From positions 1-64,000 of the forward strand of contig CAZDLW010000004.1 in NCBI GenBank assembly GCA_964505975.1: DNA of 64,000 nucleotides. Direction: 5' to 3'. The stretch comes from Gp6-AA40 sp964505975. Its GTDB lineage: Bacteria; Acidobacteriota; Vicinamibacteria; Vicinamibacterales; UBA2999. Position 1 is the first letter of the stretch. Each line of letters begins with the position of its first letter. This document shows, piece after piece, positions 35,171-45,027 of this stretch. The translations under genes were made by a program, and so were the position numbers. Under the pieces are notes generated by a model, which ran no database searches, was not told the DNA's origin, and worked only from the letters and a program-made list of their open reading frames with translations.

Positions 35171-35330
35171 GGCTAGCGAGGCTCCGCTTCAGACCGTCGA
35201 GCATGTCGGCGGCGGCTCCGCCTCGCTAGCTGGCAGTATCTCCTGCCCGCACTTCGTGCGGGCGAGACGCCTTGAACGGCAGCGCGAAAGACTTGACTCG
35301 TTTGCATGAACTCTGGCCGTTCAAGCCGTC
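35171..35330 (+). repeat. structured dispersed element, family B copy 2
   Basis: The element starts with a perfect inverted repeat GCTAGCGAGGC/GCCTCGCTAGC around GACCGTCGAGC and TGTCGGCGG, then CAGTATCTCCTG, a hairpin CCCGCAC-TTC-GTGCGGG (35246-35262), GAGACGCC, and a stem TTGAACGGC (35272-35280) with GCCGTTCAA (35316-35324) around ACTTGACTCGTTTGCAT. The whole unit is matched by 55805-55975 in reverse orientation, and its second half by 17589-17675. It ends at the stop codon of the ferric-reductase-like gene. Confidence 0.72.
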
Positions 35331-36646
35331 TAGACAATGCTGAAACGTTCGGTGTAGACGCGAGTCCAGGGGATCCCCAGATCGCGGAGACCGACTTCGG
35401 TCACGTTCATCAAGGGGTCCGGACCGCACACGAAGTACTGATAAGCCATCCGGTCGCGTGGTAGATACTCTTCGAGCAGCTCGCGCGTCACGAACCCGGT
35501 TTCGCCGGTCCACCCGGTCGGGGCATGCTCGAGCACGTGCACGAGTTTCAGGTTCATGGTGCCGGCCATCTCCTCCAGCTCCTCTCGAAACGTGACGTTC
35601 TCCCAGTCCTGGTTACCGTAAATCAACACGATCGGCCTGCCGTCGCCATCATCCCGCAACGTTCGCAACATGCTCATCGCCGGTGTGACGCCGATCCCGC
35701 CCATCACGAGGAAGAGGCCGGTACGTGGAGACGGGTCCGGAGTGAAGGACCCGAAAGGTCCTTCGAGAAACGCACGAGTCCCGGGTTCGATGTCTTTCCA
35801 CGTTCCGGTGAAATCCCCCAGTTCCTTGGCAGTGAACGTCACGCGGCGGCTACGCGCGCTCGACGCAAACGAAAACGGATGCTGCTGGAGCGTGAACGGA
35901 GTCGTTCCGAGCGTGATCCACGCGAACTGCCCCGGAACGAAACGGACGCCATCGTGCCCCGCCGGCTCCAGCGTCAACGACCAGGATCGGTCGCGCTCCG
36001 GCCGGACATCGACGACCTGGTAGGGGCGCCGGGCATTCCGCCACGGCCGTATCAGCCGCGTGTCGACCAGCGCCCATGCGCAGGCCCCAACGAACATCGC
36101 CAGTACACCTTTCTTCCAGCCCGCCTGCAGATAGTGGGCCACCTGCAGGGCATGGACCAGCCCAATGACGACAATGAAGAGCGCGAGCGCTCCGTGCAGG
36201 AATCGCCACCACTCGTAGTCGAGCCGGAATGACAGCCGCCACAGTGAGGTGGCTGCGATGGCGACGAGACACACGGTCACGAGGCTGAGCAGCACGCCGC
36301 GCGGAGCGTTCGTCCTGGGATCGAAGTACTCGAAAAACGCCGAGTCGGCGCCAATCAGGATGATCGGGTGAGCCAGCGCGAAGAGGACACCGATCACCCC
36401 CATCTCCCGGTGGAACTGGAGGATGTTGTCCATGCCGAAGCGTGGCGCGACCCGCGTGATGCGCCCCGAGAACACGAACTGCAGGGACAGCAGCGCGAGT
36501 GCGAGAAACCCCAGCGCGACACCCAGCTCGACCATGAAGGAACGCGGTGGTGGGCTCTGCCCGACTCTGCCGATGACAAGGGGTATCAACGCCAGCGCGG
36601 CAAACACCGCGAACCAGAACACGCCCCGGCGCAGCGTATAGTTCAT
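35330..36646 (-). CDS. ferric reductase-like transmembrane flavoprotein
   Basis: This 438-residue protein has about six membrane segments in its N-terminal half with heme-binding-type His in LQFHREMGVIGVLFALAHPIILIG and FLHGALALFIVVIGLVHALQVAHYL, then an FAD-binding barrel (FTLQQHPFSFAS, the RxYS-like HPFS motif) and an NAD(P)-binding domain (GLFLVMGGIGVTPAMSMLRTL, then QYFVCGPDPLM). This is the ferric reductase/NADPH oxidase superfamily, moving electrons from NAD(P)H through FAD and heme across the membrane. The start is taken at the ATG before the first membrane helix (MNYTLRRG); a GTG 37 codons upstream (36757) would add a polar tail. Confidence 0.9.
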   Translation of the reverse strand: MNYTLRRGVFWFAVFAALALIPLVIGRVGQSPPPRSFMVELGVALGFLALALLSLQFVFSGRITRVAPRFGMDNILQFHREMGVIGVLFALAHPIILIGADSAFFEYFDPRTNAPRGVLLSLVTVCLVAIAATSLWRLSFRLDYEWWRFLHGALALFIVVIGLVHALQVAHYLQAGWKKGVLAMFVGACAWALVDTRLIRPWRNARRPYQVVDVRPERDRSWSLTLEPAGHDGVRFVPGQFAWITLGTTPFTLQQHPFSFASSARSRRVTFTAKELGDFTGTWKDIEPGTRAFLEGPFGSFTPDPSPRTGLFLVMGGIGVTPAMSMLRTLRDDGDGRPIVLIYGNQDWENVTFREELEEMAGTMNLKLVHVLEHAPTGWTGETGFVTRELLEEYLPRDRMAYQYFVCGPDPLMNVTEVGLRDLGIPWTRVYTERFSIV

Positions 36647-36890
36647 GTGTGGTCTTCGCGACTCACCGTCCACGCGAGCATCGTCGCTCCTCTCCGCGAT
36701 TTTCGCTGTCCTGTCGGGTGCCGACTCGCTCACGAGCGGGTTCGGCGACTCGTCCACACCACATCTTCCGTCAGCTGATGTATCAGCTCGATCCGGAGCC
36801 GCGAGCGTGCGGCCGCGCTGGTGATCCTCGCACAGCCTCCGTCATTCGTCTCGTCCAAATCGCCACAGCCCCGACGAGGCGGAGCGCGCG

Positions 36891-38507
36891 ATGACCCGCG
36901 CGACATACGCCCGCGGTCAAACGGCAGCTGTATTCGATCTCGATGGTGTCGTGACGTTCACCGCCCGCGTGCATTTCGCGGCCTGGAAGATGCTCTTCGA
37001 CCGGTATCTGCACGATCGTGCCGCGCAGGGGGAACCGGTCCGTCCGTTCGAGGCCGGCGACTATCATGACCTGGTCGATGGCCGCCCCCGCTATGAAGGC
37101 GTCCGCGTATTCCTCGCGTCGAGGGGCATCGAGTTGCCGTACGGAGATCCGGCGGACGCGCCAGGACATCTGACCGTGTGTGGACTGGGCAATCGCAAGA
37201 ACGAACTGTTCGACGCGCTGCTGCGGGATCAGGGCGTCGAGGTGGACGCGCACGCCGTACGCCTGATCGAGGACCTGCGTGCAGCCGGCGTCCGTGTCGG
37301 CATGGCGTCATCGAGCAGGAATGCCGCGAGAGTTCTCGCGCGCGCAAAGCTGTCAACGCTCTTCGACACGTCTGTTGACGGCGTGACGAGCGAGCAGGAG
37401 GGGCTTGCGGGCAAGCCGGCGCCGGACATCTTCCTGCGCTGTCTCGCACTGCTCGGCGGGGAACCTCGGGCCAGCGTCGTCGTGGAGGACGCCGCCGCAG
37501 GCGTGCAGGCCGGCCGGACCGGCGGATTCGGACTCGTCATTGGCGTGGACCGCGGTGGCAACTGGCGTCGACTCCGGGAGCACGGCGCCGACTGGATTGT
37601 CCGCAATCTTGCGGAACTGTCGGCCGATGGCATTCTCGAATATCTCGCCGCTCGCACACACGTACGTCCCAACGCGCTGTCGGCATCGGCCGAGCTGACG
37701 CGGAGGCTGGCGGGGAAGCGGCTCGCCCTCTTTCTCGACTACGACGGAACTCTCACCCCCATCGTGGACCGGCCGGATCTCGCGGTCCTGTCGGACGACA
37801 TGCGAGAGGCGCTGCGACATGTGGCGCGCGTCTGGCCTACGACTATCGTGAGCGGCCGCGGACGAGAGAACGTCGCGGCGCTCGTCGGCGTGGACACGCT
37901 CACGTATGCGGGAAGTCACGGCTTCGACGTCGCCGGGCCGGCAGAATCGAACCTGCGCCTGGAGGTCGATCCGGAAATCGTGCCGCTGCTGACCCACATG
38001 GCTGCAACACTGCGGACACGAACGGCTCAGATTCCCGGCGTGCTCATCGAGAACAAACGATTCTCGGTCGCCGTCCACTACCGGCTCACTCCGGAACATC
38101 ACATCGATGCCGTGGAGCGCATCGTCGACGAGACGCTGGCTGGTCATCCACAACTGCGGAAGGCCTTCGGAAAGAAGGTGTTCGAATTGCGTCCAGCGAG
38201 GGAATGGGACAAAGGGAAAGCCGTACTGTGGCTGCTGGAGCAGCTGCACCTGAACACCCCCGAGGTGCTTCCCGTTTTCATCGGGGACGACACGACGGAT
38301 GAAGACGGGTTCCATGCCCTCGAGGGTATCGGCATCGGCGTCGTGGTCCTGGAGATGCCGCGCGCGACCGCGGCCCACTACTCGCTGCAGAACGTCGCCG
38401 AGGTCGGGATGCTGCTCGAGCAGCTCACCCGTGTCGCCTCGTCCCGACGAGTGCAGACGCCTGGACACGCAACCGTTCCCGCCCGGAAAGAGGAGGGGCG
38501 ACTGTGA
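36891..38507 (+). CDS. beta-phosphoglucomutase / trehalose-6-phosphatase fusion
   Basis: This 538-residue protein fuses two HAD hydrolase domains. The N-terminal domain (about 1-245) is beta-phosphoglucomutase-like: VFDLDGVVTFTARVHFAAWK holds the nucleophile Asp pair, followed by GMASSSRNAARVL and GKPAPDIFLRCL. The C-terminal domain (about 270-525) is trehalose-phosphatase: LALFLDYDGTLTPIVDRP, SGRGRENVAALVG, SHGFDVAGP and FIGDDTTDEDGFHAL. GGAG lies 7 bases before the ATG. The next gene, GH65, overlaps by four bases. The pair would turn trehalose phosphate into trehalose, and the phosphorylase product beta-glucose-1-phosphate into glucose-6-phosphate. Confidence 0.93.
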   Translation: MTRATYARGQTAAVFDLDGVVTFTARVHFAAWKMLFDRYLHDRAAQGEPVRPFEAGDYHDLVDGRPRYEGVRVFLASRGIELPYGDPADAPGHLTVCGLGNRKNELFDALLRDQGVEVDAHAVRLIEDLRAAGVRVGMASSSRNAARVLARAKLSTLFDTSVDGVTSEQEGLAGKPAPDIFLRCLALLGGEPRASVVVEDAAAGVQAGRTGGFGLVIGVDRGGNWRRLREHGADWIVRNLAELSADGILEYLAARTHVRPNALSASAELTRRLAGKRLALFLDYDGTLTPIVDRPDLAVLSDDMREALRHVARVWPTTIVSGRGRENVAALVGVDTLTYAGSHGFDVAGPAESNLRLEVDPEIVPLLTHMAATLRTRTAQIPGVLIENKRFSVAVHYRLTPEHHIDAVERIVDETLAGHPQLRKAFGKKVFELRPAREWDKGKAVLWLLEQLHLNTPEVLPVFIGDDTTDEDGFHALEGIGIGVVVLEMPRATAAHYSLQNVAEVGMLLEQLTRVASSRRVQTPGHATVPARKEEGRL

Positions 38508-40999
38508 CGGATACGGTGGCAACACCTGCCGGGAATCCGTGGACTCTGAGTTACGAGGAATTCAGTCCCGAGGAGCAGGGATTGCGCGAAGCGCTCTGTG
38601 CGCTCGGCAACGGGCTGTTCGTGACCCGTGGCGCTGCAGAAGAGGCGACGGCCGACGGCGTCCACTATCCCGGAACCTATGTGGCCGGCGGCTACAACCA
38701 GCTCGCAAGTGAAGTGGCCGGCCGGACGGTCGTCAACGAGGACCTGGTGAACTGCCCGAACTGGCTGCCACTCTCCTTTCGACCGGACGATGGCGAGTGG
38801 ATGCAACCGGGTACGGTCGATCTCGAGTCGTGGCGGCAGGAGCTCCGCATGCGGGAAGGCCTGCTGGTTCGTCAGTTGGTCGTTCGCGATAGCGGCAATC
38901 GCCGAACCCGCGTGGAAAGCCGGCGCCTCGTCCACATGCAGCACCCGCACCTCGCCGCAATCGAATTTCGCATCACGCCAGAGAACTGGAGTGGCCCTAT
39001 TCGCATCCGCTCGGCAATCGACGGGTCGGTGAGGAATCTGGGCGTCGCGCGGTACAGGCAGTTGAGCAACAAGCACTTCGGGGTGCTCGAGACCGGACCG
39101 GTTGCACCGGAGGGTGTCTACCTCCTCGCACGAACGACCCAGTCGCGCTTCGAAGTTGCTCAGGCGGCGCGCACGCGACTCTTTCAGGACGACGACCGAA
39201 TCGAATCCGACCGCCTGCTGCTCCAGGACGATCCCGAGAGGATCGGCGAGGAACTGCGCGCGGACGTATCACCCGACCGGACGCTTCGCGTGGAGAAGGT
39301 GGTGTCGCTCTACACGTCCCGGAACCGGGCGATTACCGAGCCGGCGCTCGATGCCCGCCTGGCGCTCGGCCGCGCCCCGGACTTCGCCGCATTGTTGTCG
39401 ACTCACCAGCTCGCCTGGCAGGCACTCTGGAACAGATTCGACGTTGAGATCGATGGCGTGCATCCCGGCGGAGAGCCGTTCACGCGTGAGCAGCTGATCC
39501 TGCGCCTGCACGTGTTTCACCTGCTGCAGACGGTCTCGCCCCACTCCGTCGGACTGGACGTAGGCGTTCCAGCACGGGGACTGCACGGCGAAGCCTATCG
39601 CGGACACATCTTCTGGGACGAGCTCTTCATCCTGCCGTTCTTCGTCGATCGGATCCCCTCCATCACCCGCTCCCTCCTGCTGTACCGGTATTACCGCCTC
39701 GAAGCAGCGCGCGAACTGGCACAGCGCGCCGGACACGCCGGCGCGTCGTACCCCTGGCAGAGCAGCAGCGACGGGCGGGAAACGACGCAGGAAGTCCACC
39801 TCAATCCCCGCTCCGGACGGTGGGATCCGGACCACAGCCGTCTGCAGCGGCACGTCAATGCCGGCATTGTCTATAACGTCTGGCACTACTATCGCACGAC
39901 CGGCGACCGTACGTTCATGCTGGAGCACGGCGCGGAGGTCGTGCTCGAGATCGCACGATTCTGGTCGAGCCTCGCTGCGTTCAACGACGTGAGTGGACGC
40001 TTCGAGATCGCGGGTGTCATGGGCCCTGACGAGTACCACGAGAAGTATCCGGGCGCCGACCGCGGAGGCCTTCGGAACAACGCCTACACGAACGTGATGG
40101 CAGTGTGGTGTCTGCAAAGGGCACTCGAGGTGCTCGACCTGGTCGGAGGGGTGCGGCGCGCCGAGCTCCTGTCCATGCTGGCCATTGCGGACAGCGAGCT
40201 CGAACGCTGGCACATGATCACGCGGCGAATGCTCGTGCCCCACCACGACGACGGCATCATCAGTCAGTTCGAAGGGTACAAGAACCTCGAGGAGTTCGAC
40301 TGGGGGGGTTATCGCGCACAGTACGGGGGCATCGAACGGCTGGATCGCATCCTCAGGGCCGAGGGGGATTCACCCGATCGCTACCGGCTGTCGAAGCAGG
40401 CCGATGTGGACATGCTGTTCTTTCTCCTCCGCGTGGACGAGTTGCAGCGGATCTTCGAGCGCCTCGGGTACACACTCGACCCGGATCGCATTCGCCGGAA
40501 CGTCGAGTACTACAGCGCACGCACGTCGCACGGGTCCACGCTCAGCCGGGTCGTGTTCGCATCGACGATGCACCACGTCGATTGTGAGGCGGGATGCCGG
40601 TTGTTCCTGGAGGCGCTGCGGAGCGACGTGGACGACCTGCAGGGGGGAACGACGGCCGAAGGCATCCATCTCGGCGCCATGGCCGGGACCATCGGCATCG
40701 TGTTTCGACATTACGCCGGCCTGGACCTCGGTCACGATGGGTTCCGGTTCCATCCCGACATGCCCTTGGCGTTCCGGCGCCTCGCCTTCCGAGCGCAATG
40801 GCGCGGCCTCTGGATTGGCGTGGAGCTCTCGCGGGAACGCCTTCGCCTCGCTGCCGATCCAGACGGCGAGGCCCGGGTGCCGGTCCGGGTAGGCCACACA
40901 ACGTACCAACTGACGCCCGGCCAGTTGCTCGACATCCCACTCGAGGACGGCCGCGCGCCGAAGGCATCGGCGCACGCCGTCGACGATGCTCCGCACTGA
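38504..40999 (+). CDS. glycoside hydrolase family 65 phosphorylase (trehalose/maltose/kojibiose type)
   Basis: This 831-residue GH65 protein is full length. The N-terminal domain includes FVTRGAAEEATADGVHYPGTYVAGGYNQL; the catalytic (alpha/alpha)6 domain has FWDELFILPFF and the general acid Glu in VMGPDEYHEKYPG (about residue 510). The C-terminal STLSRVVFASTMHHVD and QGGTTAEGIHLGAMAGTI form the phosphate-binding region of GH65 phosphorylases. The GTG start overlaps the stop of the beta-PGM/TPP fusion, so they are co-translated. The beta-PGM partner implies an inverting phosphorylase releasing beta-glucose-1-phosphate; the disaccharide is probably trehalose because of the TPP domain, but maltose or kojibiose remain possible. 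Confidence 0.93.
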   Translation: MTDTVATPAGNPWTLSYEEFSPEEQGLREALCALGNGLFVTRGAAEEATADGVHYPGTYVAGGYNQLASEVAGRTVVNEDLVNCPNWLPLSFRPDDGEWMQPGTVDLESWRQELRMREGLLVRQLVVRDSGNRRTRVESRRLVHMQHPHLAAIEFRITPENWSGPIRIRSAIDGSVRNLGVARYRQLSNKHFGVLETGPVAPEGVYLLARTTQSRFEVAQAARTRLFQDDDRIESDRLLLQDDPERIGEELRADVSPDRTLRVEKVVSLYTSRNRAITEPALDARLALGRAPDFAALLSTHQLAWQALWNRFDVEIDGVHPGGEPFTREQLILRLHVFHLLQTVSPHSVGLDVGVPARGLHGEAYRGHIFWDELFILPFFVDRIPSITRSLLLYRYYRLEAARELAQRAGHAGASYPWQSSSDGRETTQEVHLNPRSGRWDPDHSRLQRHVNAGIVYNVWHYYRTTGDRTFMLEHGAEVVLEIARFWSSLAAFNDVSGRFEIAGVMGPDEYHEKYPGADRGGLRNNAYTNVMAVWCLQRALEVLDLVGGVRRAELLSMLAIADSELERWHMITRRMLVPHHDDGIISQFEGYKNLEEFDWGGYRAQYGGIERLDRILRAEGDSPDRYRLSKQADVDMLFFLLRVDELQRIFERLGYTLDPDRIRRNVEYYSARTSHGSTLSRVVFASTMHHVDCEAGCRLFLEALRSDVDDLQGGTTAEGIHLGAMAGTIGIVFRHYAGLDLGHDGFRFHPDMPLAFRRLAFRAQWRGLWIGVELSRERLRLAADPDGEARVPVRVGHTTYQLTPGQLLDIPLEDGRAPKASAHAVDDAPH

Positions 41000-41025
41000 G
41001 CCGGAGACTTCAGGGCCGCAGTCTC

Positions 41026-42291
41026 CTACACCACCGTTCCCGCAGGAATCACCGCGCCTTTCGGCACGACGATGATGCCGCCGCGGATGACGTAGCCGTC
41101 GCCGTCCACCTGGAGGACGTTAGTCTCGTTCACCAGTCGCACGCCGTCGCCGATGCGCGCGTTCTTGTCTACGATGGCCCGGTTGATCGTGACATCGCGT
41201 CCGATTCCAAGCTCGGGCTGACCACGGGTCGGCGGCGCGTCTTCGTAGAAGTCCGCGCCGAGCAGAACCGAGTGGCTGATCCGGGTGCCGGAGCGAACGT
41301 TCGTGCGGATACCAATGACCGAGTCGATGATCTCGCAGGTGTCGAGAAAGCAGCCGTCCGCCACGATGGAGTCGCGCACGTGACAATCCGTCAGCCGCGA
41401 CCCGGGCAGGTGCCGCAGGTGCGTATAGATGGGCAGCTGCGGGTCCCAGAATCGAAAGGCGGCAGTCGGGCGGCCGAGCATGACGTTGGCGTCGTAGAAG
41501 GACTCGATGGTGCCAACGTCCGCCCAGTATCCGCGGTACAGGTATGGCTTCACGCTGAACTTGTCCAGAGCGCCGGGAATCAGCTCGCGGCCGAAATCCA
41601 TTCCAGGTTCCCGGGCGAGCATGTCGAGCAGGACGCGCCGTGAGAACACGTACACCCCCATGGACGCCATGAACGGCTGCTCGTCCGTGTGCTCTGCGAA
41701 CGCTGCCCCAGCCGGGATGCTGCGCCCAATCTCCTGCAGCCGCGTGGCGGGCGGTTTCTCCTCGAATGCGACGATCCGGCCATCCCGGTCGAAGCGAAAG
41801 ATTCCCATCTGGGTTGCCGTGTCCGGGTCGACCGGTTGTGCAGCAATCGTGATGTCGGCGCGCATGGCCTTGTGCGCGTCGATCAGCGTCCGATAATCCA
41901 TGCGGTACAGGTGGTCGCCCGCGAGGATCAAGTAATAGTCGGCCTCGTGTGTCGAGAAATGCCGGACCGCCTGTCGGACGGCATCGGCCGTTCCCTGATA
42001 CCAGTGCGGGTTGTCCGGGGTCTGCTCCGCCGCGAGGATCTCGACGAAGCCGCCGGAGAACATGTCCAGCTGATACGTGCTCGAGATGTGGCGGTTGAGC
42101 GACGCCGAGTTGAACTGCGTCAGGACGTAGATTCGCCTGATGTCCGCGTGAAGGCATCCGCTCACGGGCACGTCGATGAGCCGGTACTTGCCGCCGATCG
42201 GCACGGCCGGTTTCGAGCGCGTGGCCGTGAGCGGAAACAGGCGCTGCCCCTGCCCGCCCCCCAGAACGATGGCAAGCGTGTCGGTGGTCAT
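41026..42291 (-). CDS. glgC: glucose-1-phosphate adenylyltransferase
   Basis: This 421-residue protein makes ADP-glucose from alpha-glucose-1-phosphate and ATP for glycogen synthesis. The N-terminal nucleotidyltransferase signature is AIVLGGGQGQRLFPLTATRSKPAVPIGG, followed by GTADAVRQAV, LAGDHLYRMDY, FEEKP and DFGRELIPG. The C-terminal half is a left-handed beta-helix (LPIYTHLRHLPGSRL, then DCHVRDSIVADGCF). Length is normal. It converges on the trehalose module from the opposite strand with a 26-bp gap, linking storage-glucan and trehalose metabolism. Confidence 0.95.
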   Translation of the reverse strand: MTTDTLAIVLGGGQGQRLFPLTATRSKPAVPIGGKYRLIDVPVSGCLHADIRRIYVLTQFNSASLNRHISSTYQLDMFSGGFVEILAAEQTPDNPHWYQGTADAVRQAVRHFSTHEADYYLILAGDHLYRMDYRTLIDAHKAMRADITIAAQPVDPDTATQMGIFRFDRDGRIVAFEEKPPATRLQEIGRSIPAGAAFAEHTDEQPFMASMGVYVFSRRVLLDMLAREPGMDFGRELIPGALDKFSVKPYLYRGYWADVGTIESFYDANVMLGRPTAAFRFWDPQLPIYTHLRHLPGSRLTDCHVRDSIVADGCFLDTCEIIDSVIGIRTNVRSGTRISHSVLLGADFYEDAPPTRGQPELGIGRDVTINRAIVDKNARIGDGVRLVNETNVLQVDGDGYVIRGGIIVVPKGAVIPAGTVV

Positions 42292-42342
42292 CGTGGCGGC
42301 GCCGCCCGCGGCGGTGAACAGGGAGAGGCCTGAGGGAGCACG

Positions 42343-44853
42343 TCAGAAGAAGCGCGGCAGGCCGCCGAGCGACGCTCCAATCCTCGTGCGAAGCATGTTC
42401 AGCGTCTCGGGCGAGCCCTCGAACAAGCCTTCCGGATACCGGCTTTCGCTGATCATCCGCCGGTAGATCAGGTCGCTCTGGTAGAGATTCAGGCCCAATC
42501 CCGCCAGATACTGCAGCCGCAGATTCCGATCGGTGTTGATGACCGCATCGCTCAACCAGCCCTGCATGTCCTCCCGGCTGCCCGCGTACGTCGCGAACAG
42601 GTCCACGGCCGAGTAGATGCCGATTTCGCGCAGGGATTGCACGATGCGGGCGTTCTCCGGGGCGTCCAGTCGCGCCTGGACGGCATCGACGTTGATCGGC
42701 CGCGGTTCGAGTTGCCCGAACAGCACCAGATCGTATCCCTGGCCGTTCACGGTGTTGGCGAAGATCGCGCCCGAGGGGAATGCCTCGAGGAACGTGGCGA
42801 CTTCGCTCTTCACGGCGGCGTCGCTGCTCTCGTAGAGCTGCACGAACAGCGTGACGATGCCGCCGGGATTGAGACGGTCCCTGACGAGCTGGAAGAACTC
42901 ACGGGTATAGAGCGTCGCAGCGCCCTTGACCCAGGGGTCCAGCGGATCCGACGTAATGGCATCGAACTTCTCGCCCGTGGTCAGCAGATAGTGACGGGCA
43001 TCGTCCAGGTGCATGCGGACTTTCGGATTCGCGACCACGTCGAAGTTGTGATCCGAGAAGTACGTCGACACCACGCGTGGCACGAGCGGTTCGATTTCGG
43101 CGATGATCTGCTCCTCCACTCGTGGATCGATCGACACGGCGCCTGCCGTCACTCCGGCACCGAGCCCGATCACCATGACACGGCGAGGATTCTCGGGCAC
43201 CAGCGTCGTCATATGTCCCAGCATGCGCTGGAGACGCATGTCCTGCGGCTCGCTCGACGCCTGGACTTTACCGGCGTTGTGGTAGTTGAGGACACCGCTC
43301 GGTGTTCGTGTCACCGCCACCGAGGCCGTGACACCCTCACCCGAGTAGATCACCTCGTTCTGCCCGAGCCACGTCGCCGCATAACGCCCGTACGCCACCA
43401 GGATGCCCGGGAGGGGCGGCACCATCCGCGCCAGCAGACCGGCACTGAGGGCCACGACCAGGACCAGTACGAACACCGGCACTGGCGCTTTGCGATCTTC
43501 CCCCGGGGATGGCATCAGCATGAGCAGGCCGGAGAGCGCAGCCAGTCCGATGAGAAGCTGCTGGGCGAACTGGCTTCCCACCGTGCCGACAAGCAGCAAC
43601 CCCGTAACCAGCGCACCCACAATGGCGCCGACGGTGTTGGCCGCGTACACGTACCCGACCAGGCGTCCTGCATCCTGCCCTCGGGCTGCAACCGCCCCGA
43701 GCGCCAGTGGAAAGCTTGCCCCCCACAATATGGCGGCCGGCATCATCACCCACACGGCCCGCATGAGGTCCAGCTGGAAGTTGTAGGACGGGTCGGATGA
43801 GATAGAGGGGTTGATCGGCCAATACGGCAGCGAGGCCATGCTCGCGTACGCGGCCCACGCGAGCGTCACGCACAGCCCGAGTTGGCACCACCCGAGAGCA
43901 GCACGGGGGCTTTTCACCGTTCGGGCCGCGGCCGCGCCGAGACTGCTCCCGATGCCCAGGCCAACCAGGAAGACGGCGAGAATCAGCGAGAACGTATACG
44001 TGGTCGCACCAAACAGCAACGACAGCACACGTGTCCAGACAACCTGGGCACCCAGGGCCGTCAAGCCAGACAAGCCAATCGCCAGGTACACGAGCCGCGC
44101 GCCGGGTGCCGCCGTGACCGGCGCCGCCTCCTGAGCGGACGGCACCTGCTGGATGTACTCCGCCCGCGCCGCGATGGCCAGCGCGACAACGGCCACCAGG
44201 ACGTTCAGGCCGACCGCCACGTACGTGGCGGTTGGCATGTCGTACAGCCGCAGGAGATAGAACCCGGCGAGGAGGCTGCCCGCGACAGCACCGGCCAAAT
44301 TGCCTCCGTAGAAATACCCGAGCCACGAGACGCCTTGCGGTGTGGTCTGGACCCAGCGTGCAATGGCGGGGAGCGTGGCGCCCATCATCACCGTCGGGGG
44401 GAGCAGGCAGATACCGGCGACGACGGCGCGCATCATGAGACTGACCGGACCGGCACTGCCCGCCAGCGAGGTGTAGGCAGCCCCCATGAGCGGCACCAGG
44501 AAGAGGACGATCACCCCGCACAGGCCGATGCCGAGCTCCAGGAACGCGTAGACCTTCAGGGGATGATGCCGCGGCCGTACGTATACGGGCAGCAGCAGGC
44601 TGCCCAGACACATGCCTCCCATGAAGATGCCCAACAACACACCGAGGGAGACGGCCGACGACCCAATGGACAGCTGAAGGAGTTGAAACCAGACAACTTC
44701 ATAGATGAGAGCGGCGCAGCCGGATCCGACGAACAGCAGCAGGAGCGCCGGGAGCCAGCGATGCGCAGCTTCCACACTGGCCGCCGGGGCTCCGGAACCG
44801 GGGGGCATGGGGGACTCCGCGTCTGGAGGCGCAGTTTCTTCGAGATGTGTCAT
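42343..44853 (-). CDS. fused membrane transporter-like / spermidine synthase domain protein
   Basis: This protein of about 836 residues joins an N-terminal region of 12 or more membrane helices (about residues 30-460, MFS-like) to a soluble spermidine-synthase-like domain (about 480-780). The latter has the SAM-site glycine motif VIGLGAGVTAGAVSIDP, HLDDARHYLLTTGEKFDAITSDPLDPW and GGIVTLFVQLYE. Such fused proteins are common in Acidobacteria and Deltaproteobacteria; whether they make polyamines is not known. The catalytic Asp pattern of true spermidine synthases is only partly kept. The ATG at 44853 is preferred over a TTG ten codons upstream. Confidence 0.88.
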   Translation of the reverse strand: MTHLEETAPPDAESPMPPGSGAPAASVEAAHRWLPALLLLFVGSGCAALIYEVVWFQLLQLSIGSSAVSLGVLLGIFMGGMCLGSLLLPVYVRPRHHPLKVYAFLELGIGLCGVIVLFLVPLMGAAYTSLAGSAGPVSLMMRAVVAGICLLPPTVMMGATLPAIARWVQTTPQGVSWLGYFYGGNLAGAVAGSLLAGFYLLRLYDMPTATYVAVGLNVLVAVVALAIAARAEYIQQVPSAQEAAPVTAAPGARLVYLAIGLSGLTALGAQVVWTRVLSLLFGATTYTFSLILAVFLVGLGIGSSLGAAAARTVKSPRAALGWCQLGLCVTLAWAAYASMASLPYWPINPSISSDPSYNFQLDLMRAVWVMMPAAILWGASFPLALGAVAARGQDAGRLVGYVYAANTVGAIVGALVTGLLLVGTVGSQFAQQLLIGLAALSGLLMLMPSPGEDRKAPVPVFVLVLVVALSAGLLARMVPPLPGILVAYGRYAATWLGQNEVIYSGEGVTASVAVTRTPSGVLNYHNAGKVQASSEPQDMRLQRMLGHMTTLVPENPRRVMVIGLGAGVTAGAVSIDPRVEEQIIAEIEPLVPRVVSTYFSDHNFDVVANPKVRMHLDDARHYLLTTGEKFDAITSDPLDPWVKGAATLYTREFFQLVRDRLNPGGIVTLFVQLYESSDAAVKSEVATFLEAFPSGAIFANTVNGQGYDLVLFGQLEPRPINVDAVQARLDAPENARIVQSLREIGIYSAVDLFATYAGSREDMQGWLSDAVINTDRNLRLQYLAGLGLNLYQSDLIYRRMISESRYPEGLFEGSPETLNMLRTRIGASLGGLPRFF

Positions 44854-45005
44854 GGTTTCCGGGAATACTACCAGACGAACCAAGCGTTTACCTCGGCCTT
44901 ACTCGCCCCATCGTGGACAGCCAGCCCACGTGGTTGAGGAAGTGCGTCTGGACATGCGCCCTTGGCTGGTTTCTCTCGACCGACTCATCCGGGGGGTACA
45001 GAGCG

Positions 45006-45017
45006 GCATGGGATAAT
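45006..45017 (+). promoter_or_regulatory. candidate -10 box close to an orphan response regulator start
   Basis: GCATGGGATAAT occurs here identically to 3917-3928 and again lies just upstream (10 nt) of a response regulator ATG. If it is a -10 element, the mRNA leader is only a few bases long. Confidence 0.35.
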
Positions 45018-45027
45018 TTCGACCAGG

